From contig NZ_PVEN01000011.1 in NCBI RefSeq assembly GCF_002973525.1, positions 62,001-126,000 of the forward strand: DNA of 64,000 nucleotides, written 5' to 3'. This stretch comes from Paraburkholderia sp. BL21I4N1. GTDB lineage: Bacteria; Pseudomonadota; Gammaproteobacteria; Burkholderiales; Burkholderiaceae. The translations under genes and the position numbers were made by a program. Shown in pieces: positions 26,091-34,632 of this stretch. Numbering within the stretch: position 1 is the stretch's first letter; each line of letters opens with the position of its first letter. The notes under the pieces were generated by a model. It was not told the DNA's origin. It made no database searches and saw nothing but the letters and a program-made list of their open reading frames with translations.

Positions 26091-27890
26091 ATGGATTCGT
26101 CAGCCAACTCTTTGATCAACCCCGACGCCCGCATGGGCCTCGCCGGCGCGCAGCCCGGCGCCGGTGTCCCCGGTGCAGGCCAGGCCGGCGGCGCGGACCT
26201 CGGTGGCCTGGGGGGCAACCTCGGCGGCAATTTTGGTCAGCGCCTGTCAGGCCTCGCGCAAATGCGCGGCAACCCGCGTGCCCCGCTGATTTTCGCGGTC
26301 GCGCTGCTGATCGCCGTGGTCGCGGGCCTGTTCCTGTGGTCGCGGGCGCCGGACTACAAGGTGCTCTACAGCAACCTGTCCGACCGCGACGGCGGGGCCA
26401 TCATCACCGCGCTGCAGGCCGCCAACATTCCCTATAAGTTCTCCGACTCCGGTGGCGCGATTCTCGTGCCGTCGGAGCAGGTGCACGAAATGCGTCTGCG
26501 GCTCGCGTCGCAGGGCCTGCCCAAGAGCGGCTCGGTCGGCTTCGAACTGATGGACAACCAGAAGTTCGGCATCAGTCAGTTCGCCGAGCAGATCAACTAC
26601 CAGCGCGCGCTGGAAGGCGAACTGGAACGCACGATCGAATCGATCTCGTCGGTGAAGTCGGCCCGCGTGCATCTGGCGATTCCGAAGCCGTCCGTGTTCG
26701 TGCGCGACAAGGAAGCACCGTCGGCTTCCGTGCTCGTCAATCTGTATCCGGGCCGCGCGCTCGACGAAGGCCAGGTGCTGGCGATCACCCATATGGTGTC
26801 GTCGGCGGTGCCGGACATGCCGGTCAAGGGCGTCACCATTCTCGACCAGGACGGCAACCTGCTGACGCAGCCGTCCGGCGGCAGCGGTCTGGACGCGTCG
26901 CAGCTCAAGTACCGCCAGCAGATCGAACGCAACACCCAGCAGCGCATCGACTCGATCCTGTCGCCGCTGTTCGGCGCCGGCAACGCGCATTCGCAGGTCA
27001 GCGCGGATATCGACTTCTCCCGAACCGAACAAACGTCGGAAAACTACGGCCCGAACGGCAACCCGCAGCAGGCGGCGATTCGCAGCCAGCAATCCAGCAG
27101 CGCCACCGAAATGTCCCAAGGCGGCGCCTCGGGCGTGCCGGGCGCGCTGTCGAACCAGCCGCCGCAACCGGCCTCGGCGCCGATCAACGCGCCGAACGGC
27201 GCGAGCGGCGTGACCACCACGCCGGTCAGCGACCGCAAGGACTCGACCACCAACTACGAACTCGACAAGACGGTGCGTCACCTCGAACAGCCGATGGGCG
27301 GCATCAAGCGTCTGTCGGTGGCGGTGGTGGTCAACTATCTGCGGGTGGTCGACGCCAAGGGCCACGTAACGATGCAGCCGGTCACCGCCGACAAGCTCGC
27401 GCAGGTCAATCAGCTGGTGAAAGACGCGATGGGCTTCGACGCCTCGCGCGGCGACTCGGTCAACGTGGTGAACAGCTCGTTCAGCACCGAAGTCGATCCG
27501 AATGCCGACCTGCCGTGGTGGCGCACGCCGGACATGATCGCGCTCGCCAAGCAGATCGCGACCTACCTCGGCATCGCCGCAGTGGCCCTGTTCCTGTACT
27601 TCGTGATGGTGAAGCCGGCCGTGCGCCGCGCCTTCCCGCCGCCGGAGCCGGTCGCGGTCGCGGCGCTGAACTCGCCTGACGAGCCGATCCTGCTGGACGG
27701 CATCCCCGCCGCCGAGCGCGCGGGCGGTGTGAGCTCCGTGGCTGAACTGGAAGGCGACGCCGAGATGATGGCGCTCGAAAACGCCAAGCACAAATATGAG
27801 CGGAACCTGGAATTCGCCCGCAGCATCGCGCGCCAGGATCCGAAGATCGTTGCAACCGTCGTGAAAAATTGGGTGACCGATGAGCGCTGA
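26091..27890 (+). CDS. fliF: Flagellar MS-ring protein FliF
   Basis: Encodes 599 residues, slightly longer than enteric FliF (about 550) because of a Gly-rich N-terminus (residues 20-50). Two membrane helices are seen near residues 65-83 (LIFAVALLIAVVAGLFLW) and 485-506 (IATYLGIAAVALFLYFVMV). Between them lie the ring-building domains (DYKVLYSNLSDRDGGAI, FGISQFAEQINYQRALEGEL, SVKSARVHLAIPKPSVF). The C-terminal cytoplasmic tail, which holds FliG, ends in DPKIVATVVKNWVTDER. FliF nucleates the basal body in the inner membrane. First gene of fliFGHIJK; overlaps fliG by 11 bases. Confidence 0.97.
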   Translation: MDSSANSLINPDARMGLAGAQPGAGVPGAGQAGGADLGGLGGNLGGNFGQRLSGLAQMRGNPRAPLIFAVALLIAVVAGLFLWSRAPDYKVLYSNLSDRDGGAIITALQAANIPYKFSDSGGAILVPSEQVHEMRLRLASQGLPKSGSVGFELMDNQKFGISQFAEQINYQRALEGELERTIESISSVKSARVHLAIPKPSVFVRDKEAPSASVLVNLYPGRALDEGQVLAITHMVSSAVPDMPVKGVTILDQDGNLLTQPSGGSGLDASQLKYRQQIERNTQQRIDSILSPLFGAGNAHSQVSADIDFSRTEQTSENYGPNGNPQQAAIRSQQSSSATEMSQGGASGVPGALSNQPPQPASAPINAPNGASGVTTTPVSDRKDSTTNYELDKTVRHLEQPMGGIKRLSVAVVVNYLRVVDAKGHVTMQPVTADKLAQVNQLVKDAMGFDASRGDSVNVVNSSFSTEVDPNADLPWWRTPDMIALAKQIATYLGIAAVALFLYFVMVKPAVRRAFPPPEPVAVAALNSPDEPILLDGIPAAERAGGVSSVAELEGDAEMMALENAKHKYERNLEFARSIARQDPKIVATVVKNWVTDER

Positions 27891-28875
27891 AGGCGTAATG
27901 AAGAGCGCGCTCCTGCTGATGTCGATTGGCGAGGAAGAAGCCGCGCAGGTATTCAAGTTCCTCGGGCCGCGTGAAGTCCAGAAGATCGGCGTGGCGATGG
28001 CGGCACTGAAGAGCGTGACCCGTGAGCAGGTCGACGAAGTCCTGCAGGAGTTCGTGCGCGAGGCGGAACAGCACACCGGCATGTCGCTGGATTCGAACGA
28101 GTACATCCGTTCGGTGCTGACCAAGGCGCTCGGCGACGACAAGGCCGGCGCGATCATCGACCGGATTCTGCAAGGCAGCGATACCAGCGGTATCGAAGGC
28201 CTGAAGTGGATGGACTCGGCGGCCGTCGCGGAACTGATCAAGAACGAGCACCCGCAGATCATCGCGACGATCCTCGTCCACCTGGACCGCGATCAGGCGT
28301 CGGAAATCGTCGCCTGCTTCACGGAACGGCTGCGCAACGACGTGCTGTTGCGGATCGCGACGCTCGACGGCATCCAGCCGGCCGCGCTGCGCGAACTCGA
28401 CGACGTGCTGACCGGCCTGCTGTCCGGCAGCGACAACCTCAAGCGCAGCCCGATGGGCGGGATCCGCACGGCAGCCGAGATTCTCAACTTCATGTCGAGC
28501 AACCATGAAGAAGGCGTCATCGAGAACGTGCGCCAGTACGACGCGGAACTTGCGCAGAAGATCATTGATCAGATGTTTGTGTTCGAGAACCTGCTCGATC
28601 TGGAAGACCGCGCGATCCAGCTGCTGCTGAAGGAAGTCGAGTCCGAAGCGTTGATCATCTCGCTGAAGGGCGCGCCGCCCGCGCTGCGCCAGAAGTTCCT
28701 CTCGAACATGTCGCAGCGTGCTGCCGAACTGCTCGCCGAAGACCTCGATGCGCGCGGCCCGGTCCGCGTCTCCGAAGTCGAGACGCAGCAACGCCGCATC
28801 CTGCAGATCGTGCGCAACCTGGCGGAAAGCGGCCAGATCGTTCTAGGCGGCAAGGCGGAAGATGCATATGTCTGA
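27880..28875 (+). CDS. fliG: Flagellar motor switch protein FliG
   Basis: Encodes 331 residues, normal length. The N-terminal FliF-binding domain starts with MSAEGVMKSALLLMSIGEEEAAQVFKFL (shown in part: SALLLMSIGEEEAAQVF). The EHPQ motif is present as KNEHPQIIATILVHLD, and the C-terminal torque helix region DRAIQLLLKEVESEALIISL carries the charged residues that meet MotA. FliG converts stator action into C-ring rotation. It is coupled to fliF upstream and fliH downstream by short overlaps. Confidence 0.97.
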   Translation: MSAEGVMKSALLLMSIGEEEAAQVFKFLGPREVQKIGVAMAALKSVTREQVDEVLQEFVREAEQHTGMSLDSNEYIRSVLTKALGDDKAGAIIDRILQGSDTSGIEGLKWMDSAAVAELIKNEHPQIIATILVHLDRDQASEIVACFTERLRNDVLLRIATLDGIQPAALRELDDVLTGLLSGSDNLKRSPMGGIRTAAEILNFMSSNHEEGVIENVRQYDAELAQKIIDQMFVFENLLDLEDRAIQLLLKEVESEALIISLKGAPPALRQKFLSNMSQRAAELLAEDLDARGPVRVSEVETQQRRILQIVRNLAESGQIVLGGKAEDAYV

Positions 28876-29545
28876 TCAGAACTCCTCGGCGAAGGAAAGC
28901 CTCTCGGCCTACCAGCGCTGGGAGATGGCCTCGTTCGATCCGGTGCCGCCGGCGCCGCCCGAACCCGAGGTCGACGACGGCGCGTTCGAAGCCGAACTCG
29001 AACGCCTGCGCGACGCCGCTCATGCACAGGGCATCGCTTCCGGTCATGTGGCCGGGCAGGCGCTCGGTTATCAGGCCGGTTACGACCAGGGTCATGCGCA
29101 GGGTTTCGAGCAAGGCCAGAGCGAAGCGCGCGAAGAAGCGGCGCGGCTCGCGGCACTGGCCGAGACCTTCAAGGTGGCGCTCGAAGGCGCTCAGGGGGCG
29201 ATTTCCGAAACGCTGGTCGCGCTAGCGCTGGACATTGCGCAACAGGTGGTGCGCCAGCACGTGCAGCACGATCCGACCGCACTGATCGCCGCCGCGCGTG
29301 AGGTGCTGGCCGCCGAGCCCACGCTGATCGGCGCGCCGGCCTTGATCGTGAGTCCCGCCGATCTGCCGGTCGTCGAAGCCTATCTGATGGAAGAACTGCA
29401 AACGCGCGGCTGGACCGTGCGGACCGACCCGGCGGTGGAACGCGGCGGCTGCCGCGCGCAAGCCGCGACCGGCGAAGTGGATGCCGGCATCGACACGCGC
29501 TGGGAGCGCGTCGCCGCTGCGCTCGGCAAGGTGAGTACGTGGTGA
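28862..29545 (+). CDS. fliH: Flagellar assembly protein FliH
   Basis: Encodes 227 residues. FliH is the stator-like regulator of the export ATPase FliI and links it to the C ring. The central GxxxG-type repeat region (ASGHVAGQALGYQAGYDQGHAQGFEQGQ, given here as the A-x3-G repeats at about residues 58-85) and the C-terminal domain with ALDIAQQVVRQHVQHDP and DPAVERGGCRAQA are typical. Start ATG 28862 lies within fliG; ATG 28868 two codons on is equally possible. Its stop overlaps the fliI start. Confidence 0.93.
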   Translation: MHMSDQNSSAKESLSAYQRWEMASFDPVPPAPPEPEVDDGAFEAELERLRDAAHAQGIASGHVAGQALGYQAGYDQGHAQGFEQGQSEAREEAARLAALAETFKVALEGAQGAISETLVALALDIAQQVVRQHVQHDPTALIAAAREVLAAEPTLIGAPALIVSPADLPVVEAYLMEELQTRGWTVRTDPAVERGGCRAQAATGEVDAGIDTRWERVAAALGKVSTW

Positions 29546-31215
29546 AGCCGACGCTCGAGGATATCCGCGCCAGCGACCTGACGCCGCTTGAGCGCGAACT
29601 CGCGCTCGCGTCGTTCGGCGCCGAGGCGCTGAAGGATGGGCCGGTAACGGGCGCCGCTGATGGCGCCTCGGCCGGTTCGGCGCAGCGCGATCCGGCGCTT
29701 GCGCATCCGGCGACCGGCGCGGCGGCCAGCCGCGAATCGGCGGCGGCTGCGAAGCTAGCCGCCCATGCCGCGTCCGGATCGGCCTCGGCCGCTGCCGCCG
29801 CTCAAGCTCACGCCCCTTACGACCCCGCGCTCGACAGCAACCCGCACATGCAGGCCTGGCGCGGCCGGCTCGACGCACTGCGCGCGCGCAGCGCGATCGC
29901 CAAGCCGATGCGTGCCTGCGGAAAGTTGACGCGTGCCGCAGGACTCGTACTGGAAGCCGTGGGTCTGCGCCTGTCGGTGGGCGCCGAAGTGATGATCGAG
30001 CTGCCGCCCGGCAGTTCGCTGCCAATGGCAGAAGCCGAAGTGGTGGGTTTTTCCGGCGACAAACTGTTTCTGATGCCGACCACCGAAGTGATCGGCCTGC
30101 TCCCCGGCGCACGCGTCTATCCGCTCGAAAGCGCGCCGATCGCCGATCCGATGGCGGGCGCGAAACGCCTGCCGGTCGGCTGGGAGTTGCTCGGCCGCGT
30201 GCTGGACGCGTCCGGCCGTCCGCTCGACGGACTCGGCCCGCTTGGCGCGCACGCCGACGCGCCGCTTTCCGCGCCCGTCATCAACCCGCTGCACCGCGAG
30301 CCGATTCACAAGGTGCTCGACGTCGGCGTGCGCGCGATCAACTCGCTGCTGACCGTCGGCCGTGGCCAGCGCATGGGGTTGTTCGCCGGCTCGGGCGTCG
30401 GTAAATCGGTGCTGCTCGGCACGATGGCGCGCTACACCAGCGCCGAGGTGATCGTGATCGGCCTGATCGGCGAACGCGGCCGCGAAGTGAAGGAATTTAT
30501 CGAACAGATTCTCGGCGAGGAAGGTCTGGCGCGCTCGGTGGTGATCGCCGCCCCGGCCGACGTCTCGCCGCTGCTGCGAATGCAGGCCGCCTCGTATTCG
30601 ACGTCGCTGGCCGAATATTTCCGCGATCAGGGCAAGCACGTGCTGCTGCTGATGGACTCGCTGACCCGCTACGCGATGGCGCAGCGCGAGATCGCTTTGG
30701 CCGTGGGCGAACCGCCTGCCACCAAGGGCTATCCGCCTTCGGTGTTCGCCAAGCTGCCAGCGCTTGTCGAACGGACCGGCAACGGCCCGGCGGGCGGCGG
30801 ATCGATTACCGCGTTCTATACCGTGCTGACCGAAGGCGACGACCAACAGGATCCGATCGCCGACTCCGCGCGAGCGATTCTGGACGGCCACATCGTGCTG
30901 TCGCGCTCGCTCGCCGAGGCCGGCCATTATCCGGCGATCGACATTGAAGCGTCGATTAGCCGGGCAATGACCGCGCTGATCGACGATAACCATCTGGAAA
31001 AGACGCGTATGTTCAAGCAGATGCTGTCGCGCTATCAGCGCAACCGCGATCTGATTAACGTCGGCGCCTATTCGAGTGGGCGCGACGCGCTGCTCGACCG
31101 GGCGATTGCGCTGTATCCGCGGATGGAAGCCTTTTTGCAGCAAGGTTTCCGCGAGTGCGCGAACTTTGAACCGAGTCTCGAGATGCTGGACGCGCTGTTT
31201 GCCCAAGGAGGCTGA
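29539..31215 (+). CDS. fliI: Flagellar export ATPase FliI
   Basis: Encodes 558 residues; E. coli FliI has 457. The excess is an Ala-rich N-terminal extension of about 90 residues ahead of the usual core start (RGRLDALRARSA). Walker A is GSGVGKS (residues 284-290), Walker B is HVLLLMDSLTRYAMAQRE, and the RGREVKEFI and GGSITAFYTVL segments match F1-beta-like type III ATPases. It unloads and energises export substrates at the FlhAB gate. The start is one of two adjacent GTG codons (29539, 29542) overlapping the fliH stop. Confidence 0.96.
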   Translation: MVKPTLEDIRASDLTPLERELALASFGAEALKDGPVTGAADGASAGSAQRDPALAHPATGAAASRESAAAAKLAAHAASGSASAAAAAQAHAPYDPALDSNPHMQAWRGRLDALRARSAIAKPMRACGKLTRAAGLVLEAVGLRLSVGAEVMIELPPGSSLPMAEAEVVGFSGDKLFLMPTTEVIGLLPGARVYPLESAPIADPMAGAKRLPVGWELLGRVLDASGRPLDGLGPLGAHADAPLSAPVINPLHREPIHKVLDVGVRAINSLLTVGRGQRMGLFAGSGVGKSVLLGTMARYTSAEVIVIGLIGERGREVKEFIEQILGEEGLARSVVIAAPADVSPLLRMQAASYSTSLAEYFRDQGKHVLLLMDSLTRYAMAQREIALAVGEPPATKGYPPSVFAKLPALVERTGNGPAGGGSITAFYTVLTEGDDQQDPIADSARAILDGHIVLSRSLAEAGHYPAIDIEASISRAMTALIDDNHLEKTRMFKQMLSRYQRNRDLINVGAYSSGRDALLDRAIALYPRMEAFLQQGFRECANFEPSLEMLDALFAQGG

Positions 31216-31217
31216 CG

Positions 31218-31667
31218 ATGGCGAAACACTTTCCGATCAAGACCCTTATCGGCCTGGCTCAGGACGATGTCGACGCCGCCGCGCAACGTCTGGGCCGCGC
31301 GCAGCGCGAGCGCAACGACGTGCAGGCGCAACTCGACGCACTCGTGCAGTACCGCGACGAATATCACGCGCGTTTCACGGCGACGGCCCAGACTGGCATG
31401 CCGGCCGGCAACATGCGTAACTTCCAGGCCTTTATCGACACGCTCGACGCCGCCATCGACCAGCAGCGCAATCTACTGGTGACGGCCAACGCGCGGGTCG
31501 AGACCGCCAAGCCCGACTGGCAGCGTCAGAAGCAGAAGCTCGGCTCGTACGAAGTGCTGCAGGCACGCGGCGAAGCGGCTGAAGCGAAGACCATGGCGCG
31601 GCGCGACCAGCGCGACGCCGACGAACATGCCGCCCGAATTCTGAGGATGCGTGCCGAAGGCGTATGA
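31218..31667 (+). CDS. fliJ: Flagellar export protein FliJ
   Basis: Encodes 149 residues, a long antiparallel coiled coil (DVDAAAQRLGRAQRERNDVQ; LDAAIDQQRNLLVTANARVE; KTMARRDQRDADEHAAR). FliJ is the central stalk of the FliI hexamer and recycles export chaperones. It starts two bases after fliI, with GGAGG at 31207-31211 as ribosome-binding site. Confidence 0.93.
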   Translation: MAKHFPIKTLIGLAQDDVDAAAQRLGRAQRERNDVQAQLDALVQYRDEYHARFTATAQTGMPAGNMRNFQAFIDTLDAAIDQQRNLLVTANARVETAKPDWQRQKQKLGSYEVLQARGEAAEAKTMARRDQRDADEHAARILRMRAEGV

Positions 31668-31734
31668 CGCGTCCCGGCACGCTAACCACCTCGACTGACC
31701 GAACACCCCGTTTGACGGATTGACAGGATTCCCT

Positions 31735-33330
31735 ATGTCGCCACTTTCACAGATCGGCTCACTGCTCGGCACCGCCAGCAGCTCGTCCACGAATGCGGCA
31801 ATCGCCGCCGCGGCGAATGTTCAGCCGTTCTCGCAAACGCTGCAGCAGAGCATCGACCAGCAGAGCAGCGCGGCTGCGCAGAGCGCCAAACAGCAGGCCG
31901 CGGCGCAACAGGCTGCCCAGCAAGCGGCGCAGCAGCAACAGGCCGCTCAGCAGCAGGCTGCGCAACAGCAAGCCGCGCTGGCCGCGAGACAGCAACAGGC
32001 CGTTCCGACGCCGGCTTCCCCGCCGCCGACTCCGCCCGCGTCGACGTCGACGTCGAGCGTGCATGACGCTCCGCCGCCGCCCGATCCGTCCACGAAGAGC
32101 GCGAGCGACGCCAGCAGCGGCAGCGGCAGCAATTCGACGGGGACGACGTCGTCGGCTTCGTCGTCGGGCAATGCGCAGCAGGCATCGACGGGCAACACGA
32201 CAGGCACGCCGGCCAAGTCCGGCAATGCGGCGAACCAGGCCAATTCGAGCACGGCGGCCGCAGCGGCGGCGGCTCAAGCGCAAGCGCAAGCTCAGGCCAA
32301 CGCGAACGCCGCGGCCACGCCGACCGTTCCGGATCCCACGACGGCCACGACCGATCTGCCGGACACGCTGGCGGGCACACTCCCTGACGGCACGACAACC
32401 GGCACGCCGGGCAAGAAAGCGGGCGCAACGGATTCGAAGGCGACGCAGGACGCGTTGCAGGCGGCTTTGGCCGCCCTCGCGAGCGGCCAGGGCGTGGTCC
32501 CGCAACAGGCATTGGCCAGCGGCGCGGCGGCTGGTGCGGCGGCGATGGCGGGCGGCACGGCTGGCGCGAACGGCGAGGTGAATGGCACGACGGACGGCAA
32601 GTCGCTGGCCACGGGGCTGTTTGGCGACGGCAAGGGATCGAGCGCCTCGAAAGCGGCGCTGACGGCGGCGACAACCGCGGACCCTGCCGCCACGACCAAG
32701 GCGGCGGCCGATACGTTGGGCGCGACCGCTGCGGGTGCTGGCGCTCAGACTGACGATTTGAGTTCGTTCAAGAGTGCGGCCGACGCCGCGACGGCGGCGC
32801 TGACTGCGACGCAGGCGGCAGGTGCGGCGAGCGCGACGACGGCGTTGCAGAGCACGGCGAACGCGGGTGCGGCGCAGGTCGCGAATGCGTTGGCGCCGCA
32901 GGTCGGCACGACGGATTGGGAAGATGCGTTGAGTCAGAAGGTGGTGTTTCTGTCGAATGCGCACACGCAGAGTGCTGAACTGACGTTGAATCCGAAGGAC
33001 CTGGGTCCGTTACAGGTGGTTTTGCAGGTTGCTGACAATCACGCGCATGCGCTGTTTGTTTCGCAGCATCAGTCGGTGCGGGAGGCGGTTGAGGCTGCTT
33101 TGCCGAAGTTGCGGGAGGCGATGGAGCAGAATGGGATTGGGCTCGGCAGCGCTAGCGTGAGTGATGGGTTTGCCCGGCAGCAGAGCGGGCAGCAGTCGGG
33201 GCCGTCCGGCGGTGGGGGGGGTGGGCGCAGTGGCGCTTCTTTTGCCTCCGGCAGCGCCGATGATTCCGCTTCTAGTGTCGTTTCTGTTCCCGTTAAACGG
33301 ACTGTTGGGCTTGTTGATACGTTTGCCTAG
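31735..33330 (+). CDS. fliK: Flagellar hook-length control protein FliK
   Basis: Encodes 531 residues. FliK is the exported ruler that sets hook length and switches FlhB specificity. The N-terminal and central regions are low-complexity, with a Gln/Ala run (about residues 50-90) and long Ser/Ala/Thr/Gly stretches. The FliK C-terminal domain begins near residue 395 (WEDALSQKVVFLSNAHTQSA, then LTLNPKDLGPLQVVLQV), with ALPKLREAMEQNGIGLGSAS following. ATG 31735 is used rather than TTG 31720. In the last 400 bases third positions shift from C toward G and T, unlike the rest of the operon. The inverted-repeat element begins 13 bp after its stop. Confidence 0.93.
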   Translation: MSPLSQIGSLLGTASSSSTNAAIAAAANVQPFSQTLQQSIDQQSSAAAQSAKQQAAAQQAAQQAAQQQQAAQQQAAQQQAALAARQQQAVPTPASPPPTPPASTSTSSVHDAPPPPDPSTKSASDASSGSGSNSTGTTSSASSSGNAQQASTGNTTGTPAKSGNAANQANSSTAAAAAAAQAQAQAQANANAAATPTVPDPTTATTDLPDTLAGTLPDGTTTGTPGKKAGATDSKATQDALQAALAALASGQGVVPQQALASGAAAGAAAMAGGTAGANGEVNGTTDGKSLATGLFGDGKGSSASKAALTAATTADPAATTKAAADTLGATAAGAGAQTDDLSSFKSAADAATAALTATQAAGAASATTALQSTANAGAAQVANALAPQVGTTDWEDALSQKVVFLSNAHTQSAELTLNPKDLGPLQVVLQVADNHAHALFVSQHQSVREAVEAALPKLREAMEQNGIGLGSASVSDGFARQQSGQQSGPSGGGGGGRSGASFASGSADDSASSVVSVPVKRTVGLVDTFA

Positions 33331-33342
33331 GTGGCTGCTTTT

Positions 33343-33921
33343 TTGGCCTTTCCTTGGTTTCTTAGTGGTCTATTAGCGTTCCCCCTGTGCGGGGGGCACC
33401 TACTTTTCTTTGCCTGCCGCAAAGAAAAGTAGGCAAAAGAAAGCGGCTCACACCGCTAACTCTTAAGCGGGTCCCCCGCGCAGTCACGGTAGTGGCTCAT
33501 CTGGAATCCGTCTTCTCGCGCACTCCGCGCCAGTGACACAGCAATCATTCTTCCCGTCTCGCGCTTCGCGCTCACCGGAACGGTTCGGCCGGTAGCGTTG
33601 GTGTCTCCGCGGGGCCATCGGCTTCGCCTCGGCGGGGCGCCGTAAATACCGACGGCCAAACCCGGCCGCCGGTTTGGAAAGTGTCCCGGGGGCGCGCGTA
33701 GCGCTGCCGGAAGAATGACTGCTGTGTCACTGGCTTTGAATGTGCGGGGGCACGGATTCCAGATGCACCACTGCCGGTGGTGAGTCACGGGGGCCGCTTA
33801 ATGGTTAGCGGTGTGAGCCGCTTTCTTTTGCCTACTTTTCTTTGCGGCAGGCAAAGAAAAGTAGGTGCCCCCCGCACAGGGGGAACGCTAATAGACCACC
33901 AAGAATGCAAGGAAAGGCCAA
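33343..33921. repeat. 579-bp imperfect palindrome between fliK and fliL
   Basis: The outer arms TTGGCCTTTCCTTG (33343-33356) and its complement (33908-33921) are followed by a 96-base arm, 33365-33460, that is perfectly complementary to 33804-33899. Inside, 33498-33511 pairs with 33752-33765 (14/14) and 33530-33554 with 33709-33733 (24/25). Each main arm also contains its own 15-bp stem, 33399-33433 and 33831-33865, built on CCTACTTTTCTTTGC. No transposase or credible gene lies inside. It looks like a non-autonomous mobile or intergenic repeat element inserted in the fli operon. Confidence 0.9.
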
Positions 33922-34075
33922 ACCCAAAGCCAAACAACCCAAAGGCCCCCGCCAAGGCGCTCAACTCTAAAAACCAGAGATAGCCCTCAATAACCCTTCT
34001 TTTCGACCCATCGCGCACCGCCCAAATCAACAACAATCACCATCACCAGCACTAAAGGCAAGCAAAGCAAACCTC
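33922..34075 (+). other. fliL leader after the palindrome
   Basis: An A/C-rich 154-bp stretch with none of the class II operator or sigma-28 pattern found elsewhere. There is no clear ribosome-binding site before the fliL ATG. I could not identify the promoter of fliLMNOPQR. Confidence 0.4.
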
Positions 34076-34579
34076 ATGGCAACCACAACCGCAAACCAGC
34101 AAGCCGTGCCCGCTTCCCCGGGCCCCTTGAAGCGCATCATCCTGATCGTCCTCATCGCGATCATCGCCGCTGGCGCCGCCGGCGCGGGTGTGTGGTTCTT
34201 CATGTCCAAACGCGCGCCCGTCGCCGCCTCGCGAGAAGCCGCCGCGCCGACGCCGCCCGCCGTGCCGCTGTTCTTCCCGCTCGAATCGATGACCGTCAAC
34301 CTGCAATCGGACGACGGCCAGCAGCACTTCCTGCGCATCGGCCTGACGCTCAAGCTCGGCGACGCCCGCACGCAACAGGAACTCACCGACCATATGCCGG
34401 AAGTGCGCAGCCACATCCTGCTCGCCCTGTCGAATAAACACCCGGACGATCTGGCACCGCTCGACGGCAAGCGCGCACTCGCCACCGAACTCAAGACGCT
34501 GATCGAACAGCCGACCGACAAGGGCGCCGCGCCGATCCACGTCGACGACGTGCTGTTCACCGAATTCGTCGTGCAGTGA
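34076..34579 (+). CDS. fliL: Flagellar basal body-associated protein FliL
   Basis: Encodes 167 residues. A short cytoplasmic start precedes one membrane helix (residues about 19-42, IILIVLIAIIAAGAAGAGVW), then a periplasmic domain with VPLFFPLESMTVNLQ and FLRIGLTLKLGD, which is the FliL family pattern. FliL surrounds stators and affects torque. First gene of fliLMNOPQR, just downstream of the palindromic element; the region before its ATG lacks an obvious Shine-Dalgarno sequence. Confidence 0.93.
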   Translation: MATTTANQQAVPASPGPLKRIILIVLIAIIAAGAAGAGVWFFMSKRAPVAASREAAAPTPPAVPLFFPLESMTVNLQSDDGQQHFLRIGLTLKLGDARTQQELTDHMPEVRSHILLALSNKHPDDLAPLDGKRALATELKTLIEQPTDKGAAPIHVDDVLFTEFVVQ

Positions 34580-34632
34580 CGTTGCATAGCGCTGCCACCA
34601 TCAACCGCCACGGTACGCACGAGGAATAAGGA

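Noticed and set aside
26247..28262. Very long minus-strand open frame opposite fliF and fliG
   Set aside because: Composition is His/Arg/Asp-rich as expected for the antisense of a high-GC gene; fliF and fliG are certain on the other strand.
31855..31995. Repetitive CAG/GCG-rich tract that could be read as a microsatellite or CRISPR-like repeat
   Set aside because: It encodes the Gln/Ala low-complexity region of FliK; there are no regular spacers.
33456..33788. Open frame of about 110 codons on the minus strand inside the palindromic element
   Set aside because: It is made of the self-complementary repeat, has no ribosome-binding site and no recognisable protein features.
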